Shown here: piece by piece, positions 1-8,340 of the stretch
How positions within the stretch are numbered: the first letter of the stretch is position 1
Layout: every line of letters begins with the position of its first letter
From: a bacterium UBP6_UBA1177
GTDB lineage: Bacteria; UBP6; UBA1177
Direction of reading: 5' to 3'
NCBI GenBank assembly: GCA_002310995.1
Contig: DBYV01000013.1
Span: 24,973-68,156 of the forward strand
Length of the DNA: 43,184 bases
Position numbers and translations under genes: made by a program
Notes under the pieces: model-generated
What the model was told of the DNA's origin: nothing
The model's input: the letters and a program-made list of their open reading frames with translations, nothing else
The model's database searches: none

Positions 1-932
1 GATGCCTCGAAGCCTTTTTTGCAGGATTTGTCGTAGAAAGAGTGCATTTCTCTCAGTTTTTCGAGTTCAAGCGTTTCGCCGTAAGCTTCGCTGAGGTAAA
101 CGCCGATATAGTAGCATGATTCCGCATGATCGGCATCACAGGCTTTTTTGTAGTAAACCTGAGCTTCGCCGTCAGACCCTTCAACGTTCTCGACCATTGC
201 ACGTGCAAGTTTGTAGCAGGCTTCTTTTGAACCGCCGTCACATGCTTTTTCGTAATAATTTTTGGAAAGGGGAACTTTTTCCTCTTTTTCCTTTGCAGCA
301 ACGATCATGTCAGCCAGTTTTTCGCAGATATCAAGCATTCCGCCTTCCTGACACGCCTTGCCCCAGAAAGTAACGACTTTTTCGTATCCTTCAGCCTCTT
401 CGAATTTTTTAGACCATGTCTGACCGAGATCGACACAAGTTGCCATATCACCTTTGTTGCATGCAAGTTCGAAATATTCCTTAGCCTTGTCGATGCTCTT
501 TGCAATCGAACCGCCGCCTTTTGCATAGATCTGACCTACGCCTCTGCAAGCTTTGCCAAGACCGCGTTCGCAAGTTTCTTTATAAAGATTGAAAGCGGAA
601 TCTGTATCTTTATAAACGCCGCCTTTACCGTTTGCCCACATATCAGCAAGGATAAAACACGACTCGTCGAACTTGCCGTCGCAAGCCTTTTTGAAAAGTT
701 CGCGCGCCTTTTTGTTCTCTTCGCTTATGCCGTCGCCGTTCTGCCAAAGCAATGCGGCATTATGGCATGCTTCGAAATGGTTTTCTTTCTCGCACGCTTC
801 CTCGTAGTAACCGCGCGCTTTGACTTTGTCCGTTTCTCTAGCGGCGTTTCCTTTCTCAAAAAGGGAAACAGAACCGCATCCAGCGAACGCAACAATTGCC
901 AACAATGTCATGAAAACAACATTTTTTCTCAT
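1..932 (-). CDS. Sel1/Hcp-like cysteine-rich repeat lipoprotein (3' end outside window)
   Basis: The frame is open from an ATG at 932 to the window edge, so the C-terminus is missing. A purine-rich Shine-Dalgarno (AGGAGAGGAAG) sits directly upstream. The N-terminus is a lipoprotein signal ending in a lipobox (AIVAFAGC, Cys19), so the protein should be membrane-anchored on the periplasmic or outer face. The rest is a series of about 36-residue helical repeats. Each has paired cysteines and motifs such as EACEKENHFEACHNAA and FKKACDGKFDESCFILAD, the pattern of Sel1-like repeats in Helicobacter cysteine-rich (Hcp) proteins, where the cysteines form intra-repeat disulfides. Such repeats usually mediate protein-protein contacts; the partner is unknown. 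It is divergent from the FHA gene and has its own promoter. Confidence 0.85.
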   Translation of the reverse strand, partial: MRKNVVFMTLLAIVAFAGCGSVSLFEKGNAARETDKVKARGYYEEACEKENHFEACHNAALLWQNGDGISEENKKARELFKKACDGKFDESCFILADMWANGKGGVYKDTDSAFNLYKETCERGLGKACRGVGQIYAKGGGSIAKSIDKAKEYFELACNKGDMATCVDLGQTWSKKFEEAEGYEKVVTFWGKACQEGGMLDICEKLADMIVAAKEKEEKVPLSKNYYEKACDGGSKEACYKLARAMVENVEGSDGEAQVYYKKACDADHAESCYYIGVYLSEAYGETLELEKLREMHSFYDKSCKKGFEA

Positions 933-967
933 CTTCCTCTCCTAAATAAAAAACCAAAGAGCGAATA

Positions 968-995
968 ATTTTACAGAATGAAAAAGGCAAATCAA
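968..995 (-). promoter_or_regulatory. Promoter of the Sel1-repeat lipoprotein
   Basis: On the minus strand TTGATT (995-990), a 16-bp spacer and TAAAAT (973-968) are followed by TATTCGC. It lies 36 nt upstream of the ATG at 932. The spacing and CG-containing discriminator match other promoters in this window. Inferred from sequence only. Confidence 0.5.
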
Positions 996-1096
996 TATTT
1001 TCGGCGAAACAAATACTGAAAAAAAAGAGCATAACAGCACTAAAAGCCGTTTTGGAAGATTTTTTTCCTTTAGCGCGACAAAATCACTTGCATTAT

Positions 1097-1125
1097 TTGA
1101 CTTTTTACCCTTTTTAAAGTATGGA
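1097..1125 (+). promoter_or_regulatory. Promoter of the FHA gene
   Basis: TTGACT (1097-1102), a 17-bp spacer and TATGGA (1120-1125), followed by ACAGCG. The start codon lies about 40 nt downstream. The -10 is imperfect but the -35 is strong. Confidence 0.5.
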
Positions 1126-1166
1126 ACAGCGTATTTTTTGTTAGATGTTCAATTCGGGAGTAAAAA

Positions 1167-2588
1167 ATGGACGAAAACAATCAAAACAACGCGAAACCGA
1201 CTATCGACAAGGAATATCTGAAAAAACTTGCCGAAAAAATCAAAGCTGAAAAAGCAAGGAAAGAGGCTCTCAGCAAAAAATCAGATTCAGAGCCCACCCC
1301 ACCGCCTATTTCTTCAATCTCGTCGAAATACCTTTCGGATGACGATGAAGAGGAAATCGCTTCCGAAAAGACCGCAATTATTGATCTTTCGGCTCTTTCA
1401 GGTCATGCCGCAGATGCAAAACTAACAATCGTTGACGGCAAGGATTCCGGCAAAAACATCGAAATCACAAAAGATGAGATTCTTGCAGGAAGAAGCCTTG
1501 ACAACGATTTCGTAATCAGCGACATATCCGTTTCCAGAAAGCATTTCAAAATTAAAAAAGAGGGCAACCGTTTCATAATTTCCGACATGGGCAGCGGAAA
1601 CGGTATCAAAGTAAACGGCACAAAAACCACTTCGACAACTCTTTCAGACGGCGACATAATTTCCGTAGGCGCACGTCAGATAAAATTCGAAATCCTCAAT
1701 CCCGACCTTAAACAAAGGCCGCAGAGAACAACAAAACAAACCATGCCGACAAACTATATGCCTGAAGAATCTGAAGACGATGAACCGGTAAAGAAAGGCT
1801 CTTCGCCGCTCGTAATTGTCGCTATAATCGTCGTTCTTCTCATCGGTATCGGCGGCGTTGCATACTTCATGCTGTTTGACAACCAGAACACAAAGACAAA
1901 AACAACTGCTGTGTCGGCTCCTTTCGGTGAACAGGACAAAGCTGCGATAGAAAGACTTATTGCTGCAAAAGACCTTAAGAATGCAGAAAAAGCAGTCCTT
2001 TCAGCAAACGACAAAACTTCAGGTGACAATCCGTTCAAACCATGGCTTAACGAACAACTGGTACTTATCGGCAAGGAAAAAACAAACCAGACAACTTTAG
2101 AAAACGCTAAAAACATCATTCAGAAGAATCCTGAAGAAGCGGAAAAACTTCTCAAATCGATTCCTTCTTCATCAATTTTTTACAAAGATGCGCAGAATCT
2201 TATTCTCACCATTCCAGCAAAGAGCGCTCCGAAAGAAGAAGTAAAGGCTGAACCCAAGAAAGAAGAACCGAAAGCTGAACCTAAAAAAGCTGAGCCAAAG
2301 AAGGAAGAACCTAAGGCCGAACCCAAGAAAGCTGAGCCAAAGAAGGAAGAACCTAAAGCTGAACCCAAAAAGGAAGAGCCGAAAAAGGAAGCTAAACCTG
2401 CTCCGGAAAAGAAAGCTAAAAAAGCAACCATGAGCGAAGACGAAGCAAAAAAACTTTATATGGAAGCAAAAGCTATGGAAGACAGTGATCCTGAAACGGC
2501 AAAGAAACTGCTTCAAAAGATTATCAATTCGGTTGATCCGGAAAGTAAACGCTACAAAAAGGCGAAAGAACTTTTGGAAAAATTATAA
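1167..2588 (+). CDS. FHA-domain single-pass membrane protein with Lys/Pro/Glu repeat region
   Basis: 473 aa. Residues 84-178 form a forkhead-associated domain with the canonical signatures GRSLDNDFVISD, SVSRKHFKI and GNGIKVNG; the Arg, Ser-Arg-His and Asn residues normally bind phosphothreonine. One hydrophobic segment (about 214-236) follows a Lys-rich stretch, so FHA should be cytoplasmic and the C-terminal half outside the membrane. Residues about 352-420 are a tandem low-complexity block of AEPKKEEPK-type units. The last 50 residues look like a short TPR-like helical pair (EAKKLYMEAKAMEDSDPETA). There is no kinase in the window. The FHA partner is probably a phosphorylated protein in a Ser/Thr-kinase network, which is family-based inference. 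It is followed 15 nt later by a small secreted protein gene, probably co-transcribed. Confidence 0.85.
   Translation: MDENNQNNAKPTIDKEYLKKLAEKIKAEKARKEALSKKSDSEPTPPPISSISSKYLSDDDEEEIASEKTAIIDLSALSGHAADAKLTIVDGKDSGKNIEITKDEILAGRSLDNDFVISDISVSRKHFKIKKEGNRFIISDMGSGNGIKVNGTKTTSTTLSDGDIISVGARQIKFEILNPDLKQRPQRTTKQTMPTNYMPEESEDDEPVKKGSSPLVIVAIIVVLLIGIGGVAYFMLFDNQNTKTKTTAVSAPFGEQDKAAIERLIAAKDLKNAEKAVLSANDKTSGDNPFKPWLNEQLVLIGKEKTNQTTLENAKNIIQKNPEEAEKLLKSIPSSSIFYKDAQNLILTIPAKSAPKEEVKAEPKKEEPKAEPKKAEPKKEEPKAEPKKAEPKKEEPKAEPKKEEPKKEAKPAPEKKAKKATMSEDEAKKLYMEAKAMEDSDPETAKKLLQKIINSVDPESKRYKKAKELLEKL
2247..2420 (+). repeat. Tandem repeats encoding AEPKKEEPK units
   Basis: In-frame imperfect tandem units of about 24-42 bp inside the FHA gene encode alternating AEPKKEEPK and AEPKKAEPKK. 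The long near-identical units (for example gctgagccaaagaaggaag, occurring twice) could vary in number by slippage. The charge pattern suggests an extended spacer across the periplasm or cell wall. Confidence 0.7.
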
Positions 2589-2603
2589 TTTCAGGAGACA
2601 GTC

Positions 2604-3014
2604 ATGAAAAAATCGCTTTTTATCGCAGCCATACTTTTCGTTTTCACATTTCCGGTTTTCGGCGCAGCAGCATTTGCGGAAGCGCTTGACAAAGACGGTA
2701 ACTCGGTAACCTGGACTTTTTCATTTGAAGACGGAAAGAATATTGCAAAAGCAAAAAACGGTGCAATAAAACAACTTAAGCAGCAAGGTCACGCGAATGT
2801 AAAAAGCGGTGCTACGACAGCACTCAACAAAGGTTTTTTCGCAGTTCTTCAGACTGCTTACTGGGTTGACGGAGTTCTAAGAAACAGCTTCACATTCGGC
2901 TTCAGCTCCAAATCAATCGAAGACGCTAAAAATGAAGCGCTTAAAGAGCTCAAGAAGCTCAAAGGCTGGAAAGAAGACCAAGGTTACAGTGTCAACAAAA
3001 CTGGCGAATTTTAA
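2604..3014 (+). CDS. Small secreted protein with two internal repeats, function unknown
   Basis: 136 aa, family not recognised. The start has a good Shine-Dalgarno (AGGAGA). Residues 1-26 are a Sec signal peptide with a probable AFA/EA signal peptidase I site and no lipobox cysteine. The mature part holds two similar halves: TWTFSFEDGKNIAKAKNGAI around residue 35 and SFTFGFSSKSIEDAKNEAL around residue 95. Each is an aromatic beta strand followed by a helix with an A-x2-A-L/I-K pattern. This resembles the organisation of DUF4189-like small periplasmic proteins, but that is a loose impression. It lies 15 nt downstream of the FHA gene and is probably in the same operon. Confidence 0.8.
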   Translation: MKKSLFIAAILFVFTFPVFGAAAFAEALDKDGNSVTWTFSFEDGKNIAKAKNGAIKQLKQQGHANVKSGATTALNKGFFAVLQTAYWVDGVLRNSFTFGFSSKSIEDAKNEALKELKKLKGWKEDQGYSVNKTGEF

Positions 3015-3069
3015 TCGCATCACGTTCAAATTTTCTCAACTATTTCAATAATCTCAAAAGGAGAAAAAA

Positions 3070-4230
3070 ATGAAAAATTTCTGGTTAAACATGCCGACTG
3101 AAGTATTTTTCGGCAAAGATCAAATCGAAGTACTTTCCAAACAACTTAAAAAAGACGGAGTAAAGTCGGTTCTTCTCGCCTACGGGCACGGAAGCATCAA
3201 AAGAAGCGGCTTATATGACAAAATTGTCTCGATTCTTACTGAAAATTCTGTGAAAATCACTGAGCTTCCTGGCATTGACCCGAATCCGAGAATAACAAGC
3301 GTCGCAAAAGGCGCCGAGCTTTGCCGTGAAAACAATGTTGACCTTATCATTGCTGCGGGTGCGGGAAGCGTCATCGACTGCTGCAAGGCGATTGCTGCAG
3401 CAAGATACTATAACGGCGATCCGTGGGATTTCTTCATCAGGAAAACGAGCGTTAAAAAAGCTCTGCCGATATGCGCAATACTTACTCTGGCGGCAACAGG
3501 AAGCGAAATGAACGGCGGGTGCGTCCTGACAAATGAAAAAACTCAGGAAAAACTTCCGATGGGAAGCCTCAGACTGAAACCGAAATTCAGCATTCTTGAT
3601 CCGACATACACTTTCACACTGCCGAAAAATCAGACAGCGGCTGGGATCGCCGACATCACAAGCCACGTTTTCGAGCAGTATTTCAGCTATCCTGAAGCGA
3701 CTTTGCAGGATTATATGTCAGAAGCCGTACTGAAAACCGTGATAGAAAATGCTCCTATCGTCCTTGCAGAGCCAGAAAACTACGAAGCGCGCGCCAACAT
3801 CATGTGGGCCGGAACAGTGGCTCTCAACGGGCTTCTGGAACTCGGAAAAGACGGCGACTGGGCAACACACATGATTGAGCACGAACTGAGCGCAAAATAC
3901 GACATTACTCACGGCGTCGGGCTTGCGATTCTCACTCCGAGCTGGATGAAAAAAGTTCTCGACAGCAAAAACTGTGCAAAATTTGCAAAATACGGGAGAA
4001 ACGTCTGGGGAATAACTGAAAAAGACGACATGAAAGCGGCTTTACAGGCTATTGAAAAAACGGCTGAATTCTTTAAATCGCTCGGACTTCCGCAAAAACT
4101 TTCCGAAATCGGAATAGACTCTTCCAAATTCGAAGAAATGGCGGCCTCTGCACTTAAAAACTGCCTGATCGGAAGATTTAAACCGCTTTCAAAAGAAGAC
4201 ATCGTCGAAATCTACAGAATGAGCCTTTAA
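3070..4230 (+). CDS. Iron-containing alcohol dehydrogenase (BDH/YqhD type)
   Basis: 386 aa, the normal length for group III Fe-dependent alcohol dehydrogenases. The nucleotide-binding region carries GAGSVIDCCKAIA (97-109), corresponding to the family's GGGSxxD motif. The metal ligands fit D195 and H199 in GIADITSHVFEQYF, then H267 (ATHMIEH) and H281 (DITHGVGLAIL). Family members reduce aldehydes or oxidise alcohols such as butanol with NAD(P)H in the cytoplasm, often in fermentation or aldehyde detoxification; the exact substrate cannot be read from sequence. The Shine-Dalgarno is AAAAGGAG. The gene stands alone between the secreted-protein gene and the amylase gene, which has its own promoter. 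Confidence 0.93.
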   Translation: MKNFWLNMPTEVFFGKDQIEVLSKQLKKDGVKSVLLAYGHGSIKRSGLYDKIVSILTENSVKITELPGIDPNPRITSVAKGAELCRENNVDLIIAAGAGSVIDCCKAIAAARYYNGDPWDFFIRKTSVKKALPICAILTLAATGSEMNGGCVLTNEKTQEKLPMGSLRLKPKFSILDPTYTFTLPKNQTAAGIADITSHVFEQYFSYPEATLQDYMSEAVLKTVIENAPIVLAEPENYEARANIMWAGTVALNGLLELGKDGDWATHMIEHELSAKYDITHGVGLAILTPSWMKKVLDSKNCAKFAKYGRNVWGITEKDDMKAALQAIEKTAEFFKSLGLPQKLSEIGIDSSKFEEMAASALKNCLIGRFKPLSKEDIVEIYRMSL

Positions 4231-4244
4231 AAGCCGCTTCAGCC

Positions 4245-4272
4245 TTGACTAAATCGATAATTTTTGCATAAT
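4245..4272 (+). promoter_or_regulatory. Promoter of the EGF/amylase lipoprotein gene
   Basis: TTGACT (4245-4250), a 16-bp spacer and CATAAT (4267-4272), followed by ATTGCG. An overlapping TAATAT with 18-bp spacing is the alternative -10. The start codon is 27 nt downstream. Confidence 0.55.
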
Positions 4273-4298
4273 ATTGCGTCTTTATTTGGAGGGGAAAA

Positions 4299-7200
4299 AT
4301 GAAAAAATTATCTTTGATTTTAATTTGTTGTTTAATGATTTTTGCTATCGCATGCAGTAAATCACCAAATAAACATCCATGCGACGGTGTCGATTGCAGC
4401 GGTCACGGAGTCTGTGATGCGTCAAGCGGAAGAGCGGTCTGCAACTGCGACGAAGGCTACGTTCCCAGCGGCACTCTCCAATGCATCGAGTCATCTGTGG
4501 ATGAAGCGTGCGCAGATATCGAATGCGACGAGTGGGAATTCTGCGAGAACGGCTCATGCCACGTCAAACAGGGAAGATGCAGTGAAAACTCCGACTGTCA
4601 GAGCAATAAATGCAACATGGAAACCCATAAATGCGAATACACAGGTCCTTGCGAAGGCATAACCTGCAACAACCACGGTGAATGCAAAGAAGGCGCCGGC
4701 TACGGCAGCGGTTACGGAAGCAGTTACGGCAGCGGAAGCAGCTACCAGAGTGACGGAATCTATTGCGACTGCGAAAACGGCTACAGACCGGAAACTGTCG
4801 GCGAAACTCCGACATGTGTCAACGAGAACTGCTCGCTTGAATGCGGTGACAACTCATACTGCGATATTGACGGCGACGGAAACGAATACTGCAAATGTAT
4901 CGACGGATTCGAAAAAGACGAAAACGACAACTGCATTGAAGAACAAATTATTGAACCATGCAACCTTGAATGCGGTTTCGGAAGCTGCGTCTTCGAAGAC
5001 GGAGACCAAAAATGTCAGTGTCCGGAAGGCTACCTCAATGAAGACAATGATCCGAAGAAAACGTGTATCGAAGACAAATGCAAAACTGTCAAATGCGAAG
5101 AGTGGGAAATCTGCGCTCCGGCTGACGGAAGCTGCACTGTCGAATACCCGAACTGCAACGGCGATAACGACTGCGGAAACGGCGAAGTCTGTGACCTTGC
5201 CGAACACGAATGCGTTGAAGATGTCTGCGAAGGCGTAAACTGCGGAAACGGCGGCGTATGCACGGTAGAAAGCGCCAAAGCGGTCTGCAACTGCCCGCAC
5301 GGATACTACGACAACAACACCAAATGCGTTGAAATAACATCTCAGCACCCAGGCTGGGTCGGCGTCCAGTGGCCTTTCACGATTGAGAGAAATCAGGGCG
5401 ACACTGAATCCGATATGGTTTACGGCAGAATTTACCTCGAAGGAACCACCGGCTGTCCGCTTTCAAGCCATCCGCAGCAAAACAGCTGGAAAGCTCAGTT
5501 AGGCTATAGAAAAGGAACCGGCAGTGCGGAATATCCGGTAATCGCAGGAAAATGGAAATGGATCGACGCTAACTTCAACTCTGGTTACGACTGTGCTGAC
5601 GGCAACCAGAACCACGAATACATGATCCCGTTCCCGACAGGTGAAGACGGAGATTTTATTTATATTTTCCGTTTTTCGCTTGATAACGGTGCTACATGGT
5701 GGTACGGCGACAAAGGTATCGGTCCAGACAACAACGATCAGCCAGGACCGAGATTCATAGAATCGGAGACAAACTATCCCGGCAAAGCAACTATCAAAGA
5801 TATTCCGAAAACGCTTCTCACTCTCGACAGCCACGAAAAAACGACAAATTCATACGAATTCAAACTTTCATACCACGGTGCGATACCGATTGACTTCGGA
5901 GCATCGGTTATCACTTTGAACAGTGTTGAAACCAATGATTACGAATACGACGAGACAACCAAAACTTTCACAATCTCGCAGACCGGTCTTGAACCCAACA
6001 AATACAGCTGGCTTTTCAGACTTGTTGATGAAAACGGCAACAAAATTGATCCGATCTTCGTTCCTCTCTGGATTGGTGAAGGTGTTGACTATGCCGATTT
6101 CGGCTGGCGTGACGCATTCATCTACCAGATTATGACCGACCGTTTCTTAAACGGCGACGAAAGTAATGATGTCGGCAGCCTTTCGGGTGTTACGATTGAC
6201 CTTGAACAGTGGAAAGGCGGCGATTTCGAGGGAATAATCAAGAAAATCGACGACGGCTACTTCACCGACATGGGTGTAAACGCGATCTGGATAAGCACTC
6301 CGGTTCTCAATCCGCACCACACGAGCCAGGGCGGCACTTCATCTTCGCAGAGCAATGTCTACTTCACAAGTTACCATGCTTACCATCCTCTTGCGACCGG
6401 ATACAGCTTTGACGAAACTTACGGATATGAGAACGAGGGTGTCGATACAGCTTTCGGAACAGCCGACAAACTCCGCGAACTTGTCAAAAAAGCACACAAA
6501 AAAGGAATCAGGGTCATCCCCGATTTCGTTGTAAACCACGTTTACATCGAGGCAGAGCTTTACAAACAGCACAAGAACGACGGCTGGTTCTATCCGCAGA
6601 ATTCCTGCGCAGACCAGAACTGGGCAGACAATGTTATCAAAAACTGCTGGTTCACGCCGTATATGCCCGATTTCAACTACAATAACGCAGAGGCAAGAAA
6701 AGCTGTCATTGCACACGCAATCTGGCTTATCCAGAATTTCAACCTTGACGGCTTCCGCGCAGACGCTCTGAAGCACATTGACGATATTTTTGTAAAAGAA
6801 CTTCGCTCGGCGATAAAAAAGAATATCGAAACAACCGTTACAAACCACGATATGCCCGATGAAGCCGAAGTTTTCTATATGGTCGGCGAATCACTTGGCG
6901 GCGACTGGGCACGTTACCACACCCGTGCAGACATGGTTCAGGGACAGGTCAACGACAAACTTTACTATGCAATCAGAGACAATATTCTTCACGGCGGCAG
7001 CTACTCAACTCTTGCAGGAAGAATAATGAACGACGCCAACGGCGACGTTACCGACACGGCGTTCCTCACTCCGAAAGCGGCTCAGGGCGGAACGGGCGGC
7101 TTCCCCGGCGCAGTAATGGGCAACTTCTTCGGCAACCACGATCAGGACAGAGCGCTCTCTGAATGCAACGGCAACTACACACTGCTCAAGCACGCTCAGA

Positions 7201-7625
7201 CTTTCCTTCTCACGACTCCGATCAACATTCCGATGCTCTATCAGGGCGACGATATCGGCATGACCGGCAGGGCTGAAAACGGTTTTGACGGCGGAAGACG
7301 CGCTGTAATGAAATTCACAGGTCTTTCAAACGATGAAAAAGACGCTCTAAAACATGTCCAGAGACTCGGCAAATTCAGAAAAGCTCATCCGGCTTTGAGA
7401 CACGGAACACGTTCGACATGTGCAAGCACTAACGACGCATGGGTTTACAAATTCAAATATGAAGGCGACACTGTAATCGTCGGAATAAACAAAGGCTCTT
7501 CGGCATACACCGCGACATGCAGCGGCGAAAGCGGCACTTTCTATTCTTATGACGGTTCATCGCAGCAGGTTTCAAACGGAAGCGTAACTGTTCCGGCTGG
7601 CGGCAGTCTGGTAATCGGAAAATAG
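4299..7625 (+). CDS. Surface lipoprotein: EGF-like repeats fused to a GH13 alpha-amylase domain
   Basis: 1108 aa. Residues 1-19 form a lipoprotein signal (lipobox AIAC, Cys19). Residues about 27-345 hold several Cys-rich EGF-like modules (e.g. CDGVDCSGHGVCD, CNCDEGY), one interrupted by a Gly/Tyr/Ser insert near residues 132-149. Two beta-sandwich-like modules follow (about 350-460 and 490-600); the first has the pattern of carbohydrate-binding or glycogen-recognition-like domains. A GH13 barrel starts near residue 605 with all conserved regions visible: DFVVNH (D742, H747), GFRADALKH (nucleophile D822), VGES (acid/base E864) and GNHD (D948). A short C-terminal beta domain follows. It should hydrolyse alpha-1,4-glucans at the cell surface, feeding on starch or glycogen. 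Transcription may continue into pyrF, 14 nt downstream. Confidence 0.93.
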   Translation: MKKLSLILICCLMIFAIACSKSPNKHPCDGVDCSGHGVCDASSGRAVCNCDEGYVPSGTLQCIESSVDEACADIECDEWEFCENGSCHVKQGRCSENSDCQSNKCNMETHKCEYTGPCEGITCNNHGECKEGAGYGSGYGSSYGSGSSYQSDGIYCDCENGYRPETVGETPTCVNENCSLECGDNSYCDIDGDGNEYCKCIDGFEKDENDNCIEEQIIEPCNLECGFGSCVFEDGDQKCQCPEGYLNEDNDPKKTCIEDKCKTVKCEEWEICAPADGSCTVEYPNCNGDNDCGNGEVCDLAEHECVEDVCEGVNCGNGGVCTVESAKAVCNCPHGYYDNNTKCVEITSQHPGWVGVQWPFTIERNQGDTESDMVYGRIYLEGTTGCPLSSHPQQNSWKAQLGYRKGTGSAEYPVIAGKWKWIDANFNSGYDCADGNQNHEYMIPFPTGEDGDFIYIFRFSLDNGATWWYGDKGIGPDNNDQPGPRFIESETNYPGKATIKDIPKTLLTLDSHEKTTNSYEFKLSYHGAIPIDFGASVITLNSVETNDYEYDETTKTFTISQTGLEPNKYSWLFRLVDENGNKIDPIFVPLWIGEGVDYADFGWRDAFIYQIMTDRFLNGDESNDVGSLSGVTIDLEQWKGGDFEGIIKKIDDGYFTDMGVNAIWISTPVLNPHHTSQGGTSSSQSNVYFTSYHAYHPLATGYSFDETYGYENEGVDTAFGTADKLRELVKKAHKKGIRVIPDFVVNHVYIEAELYKQHKNDGWFYPQNSCADQNWADNVIKNCWFTPYMPDFNYNNAEARKAVIAHAIWLIQNFNLDGFRADALKHIDDIFVKELRSAIKKNIETTVTNHDMPDEAEVFYMVGESLGGDWARYHTRADMVQGQVNDKLYYAIRDNILHGGSYSTLAGRIMNDANGDVTDTAFLTPKAAQGGTGGFPGAVMGNFFGNHDQDRALSECNGNYTLLKHAQTFLLTTPINIPMLYQGDDIGMTGRAENGFDGGRRAVMKFTGLSNDEKDALKHVQRLGKFRKAHPALRHGTRSTCASTNDAWVYKFKYEGDTVIVGINKGSSAYTATCSGESGTFYSYDGSSQQVSNGSVTVPAGGSLVIGK

Positions 7626-7639
7626 TTTTTGAGGGAAAA

Positions 7640-8335
7640 ATGAAATCAAAAATTTTTGTCGCACTCGATGTCGAAAGCAAAGCAAAAGCTCTTGAAATCG
7701 TAAGAGATCTGAAAGGTCTCGGTGCCTGCTTCAAAATTGGAAAGCAGCTTTTCACATCAACCGGTCCTGAGCTTGTCAGAGAGATCGTCGGCATGGGCGA
7801 AGATGTTTTCCTTGACCTCAAATATCATGACATTCCTAATACCGTCGCAAAAGCAGGTGTTGCAGCGGCTGAACTCGGAGTCAAGATATTCAACGTCCAC
7901 GCTTCAGGCGGAAGAAAAATGATGGAAGCGGTTAGGAGCGAAATGGACAAGCTCCAGAACCCGCCTCTCGTGCTTGCTGTCACGATTTTAACGAGTCTAG
8001 GTGAAGATGACATCCGCGAAGTCGGCTTCGACAGAACAATACCCGAGCAGATTGCAAAACTTGCCAAACTGGCAAAAGATTCTGGAATGGACGGAGTTGT
8101 CGCAAGTCCGCTTGAAATCGAGCTGATACGCGAAACATGCGGCAAGGATTTCAAAATCCTCACTCCCGGAATCCGCCCGGCTTTTGCAGCTGTCAACGAC
8201 CAGAAGCGTATCGCGACTCCGACAGAAGCACTCCGCAAAGGGGCAGACTATCTCGTTATAGGACGCCCGATCACAGCTGCGGAAAACCGCAGAGAGGCTT
8301 TCCTCAAAATTTTGGAAGAGTGCAAAAACGCTTAA
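7640..8335 (+). CDS. pyrF: Orotidine 5'-phosphate decarboxylase
   Basis: 231 aa, typical for the group I enzyme. It converts OMP to UMP, the last step of de novo pyrimidine synthesis. The catalytic Asp-Lys-x-x-Asp array is present as DLKYHD (D59, K61, D64), with the N-terminal strand FVALD (D10) and K33. The C-terminal phosphate-binding segment GADYLVIGRPIT is conserved. The start has a Shine-Dalgarno (GAGGG) and lies 14 nt after the amylase stop. The TonB-receptor gene begins 6 nt after its stop codon. Confidence 0.95.
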   Translation: MKSKIFVALDVESKAKALEIVRDLKGLGACFKIGKQLFTSTGPELVREIVGMGEDVFLDLKYHDIPNTVAKAGVAAAELGVKIFNVHASGGRKMMEAVRSEMDKLQNPPLVLAVTILTSLGEDDIREVGFDRTIPEQIAKLAKLAKDSGMDGVVASPLEIELIRETCGKDFKILTPGIRPAFAAVNDQKRIATPTEALRKGADYLVIGRPITAAENRREAFLKILEECKNA

Positions 8336-8340
8336 CCGCC

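Noticed and set aside
4678..5238. Alternative plus- and minus-strand frames inside the EGF/amylase gene
   Set aside because: Biased Ala/Thr/Arg composition from periodic Cys/Asp codons; no start signals; the GH13 frame is unambiguous.
8137..8340. N-terminal extension of the TonB receptor into pyrF
   Set aside because: It would overlap pyrF by 199 nt and place about 68 charged residues before the signal peptide; the GTG at 8341 is more credible.
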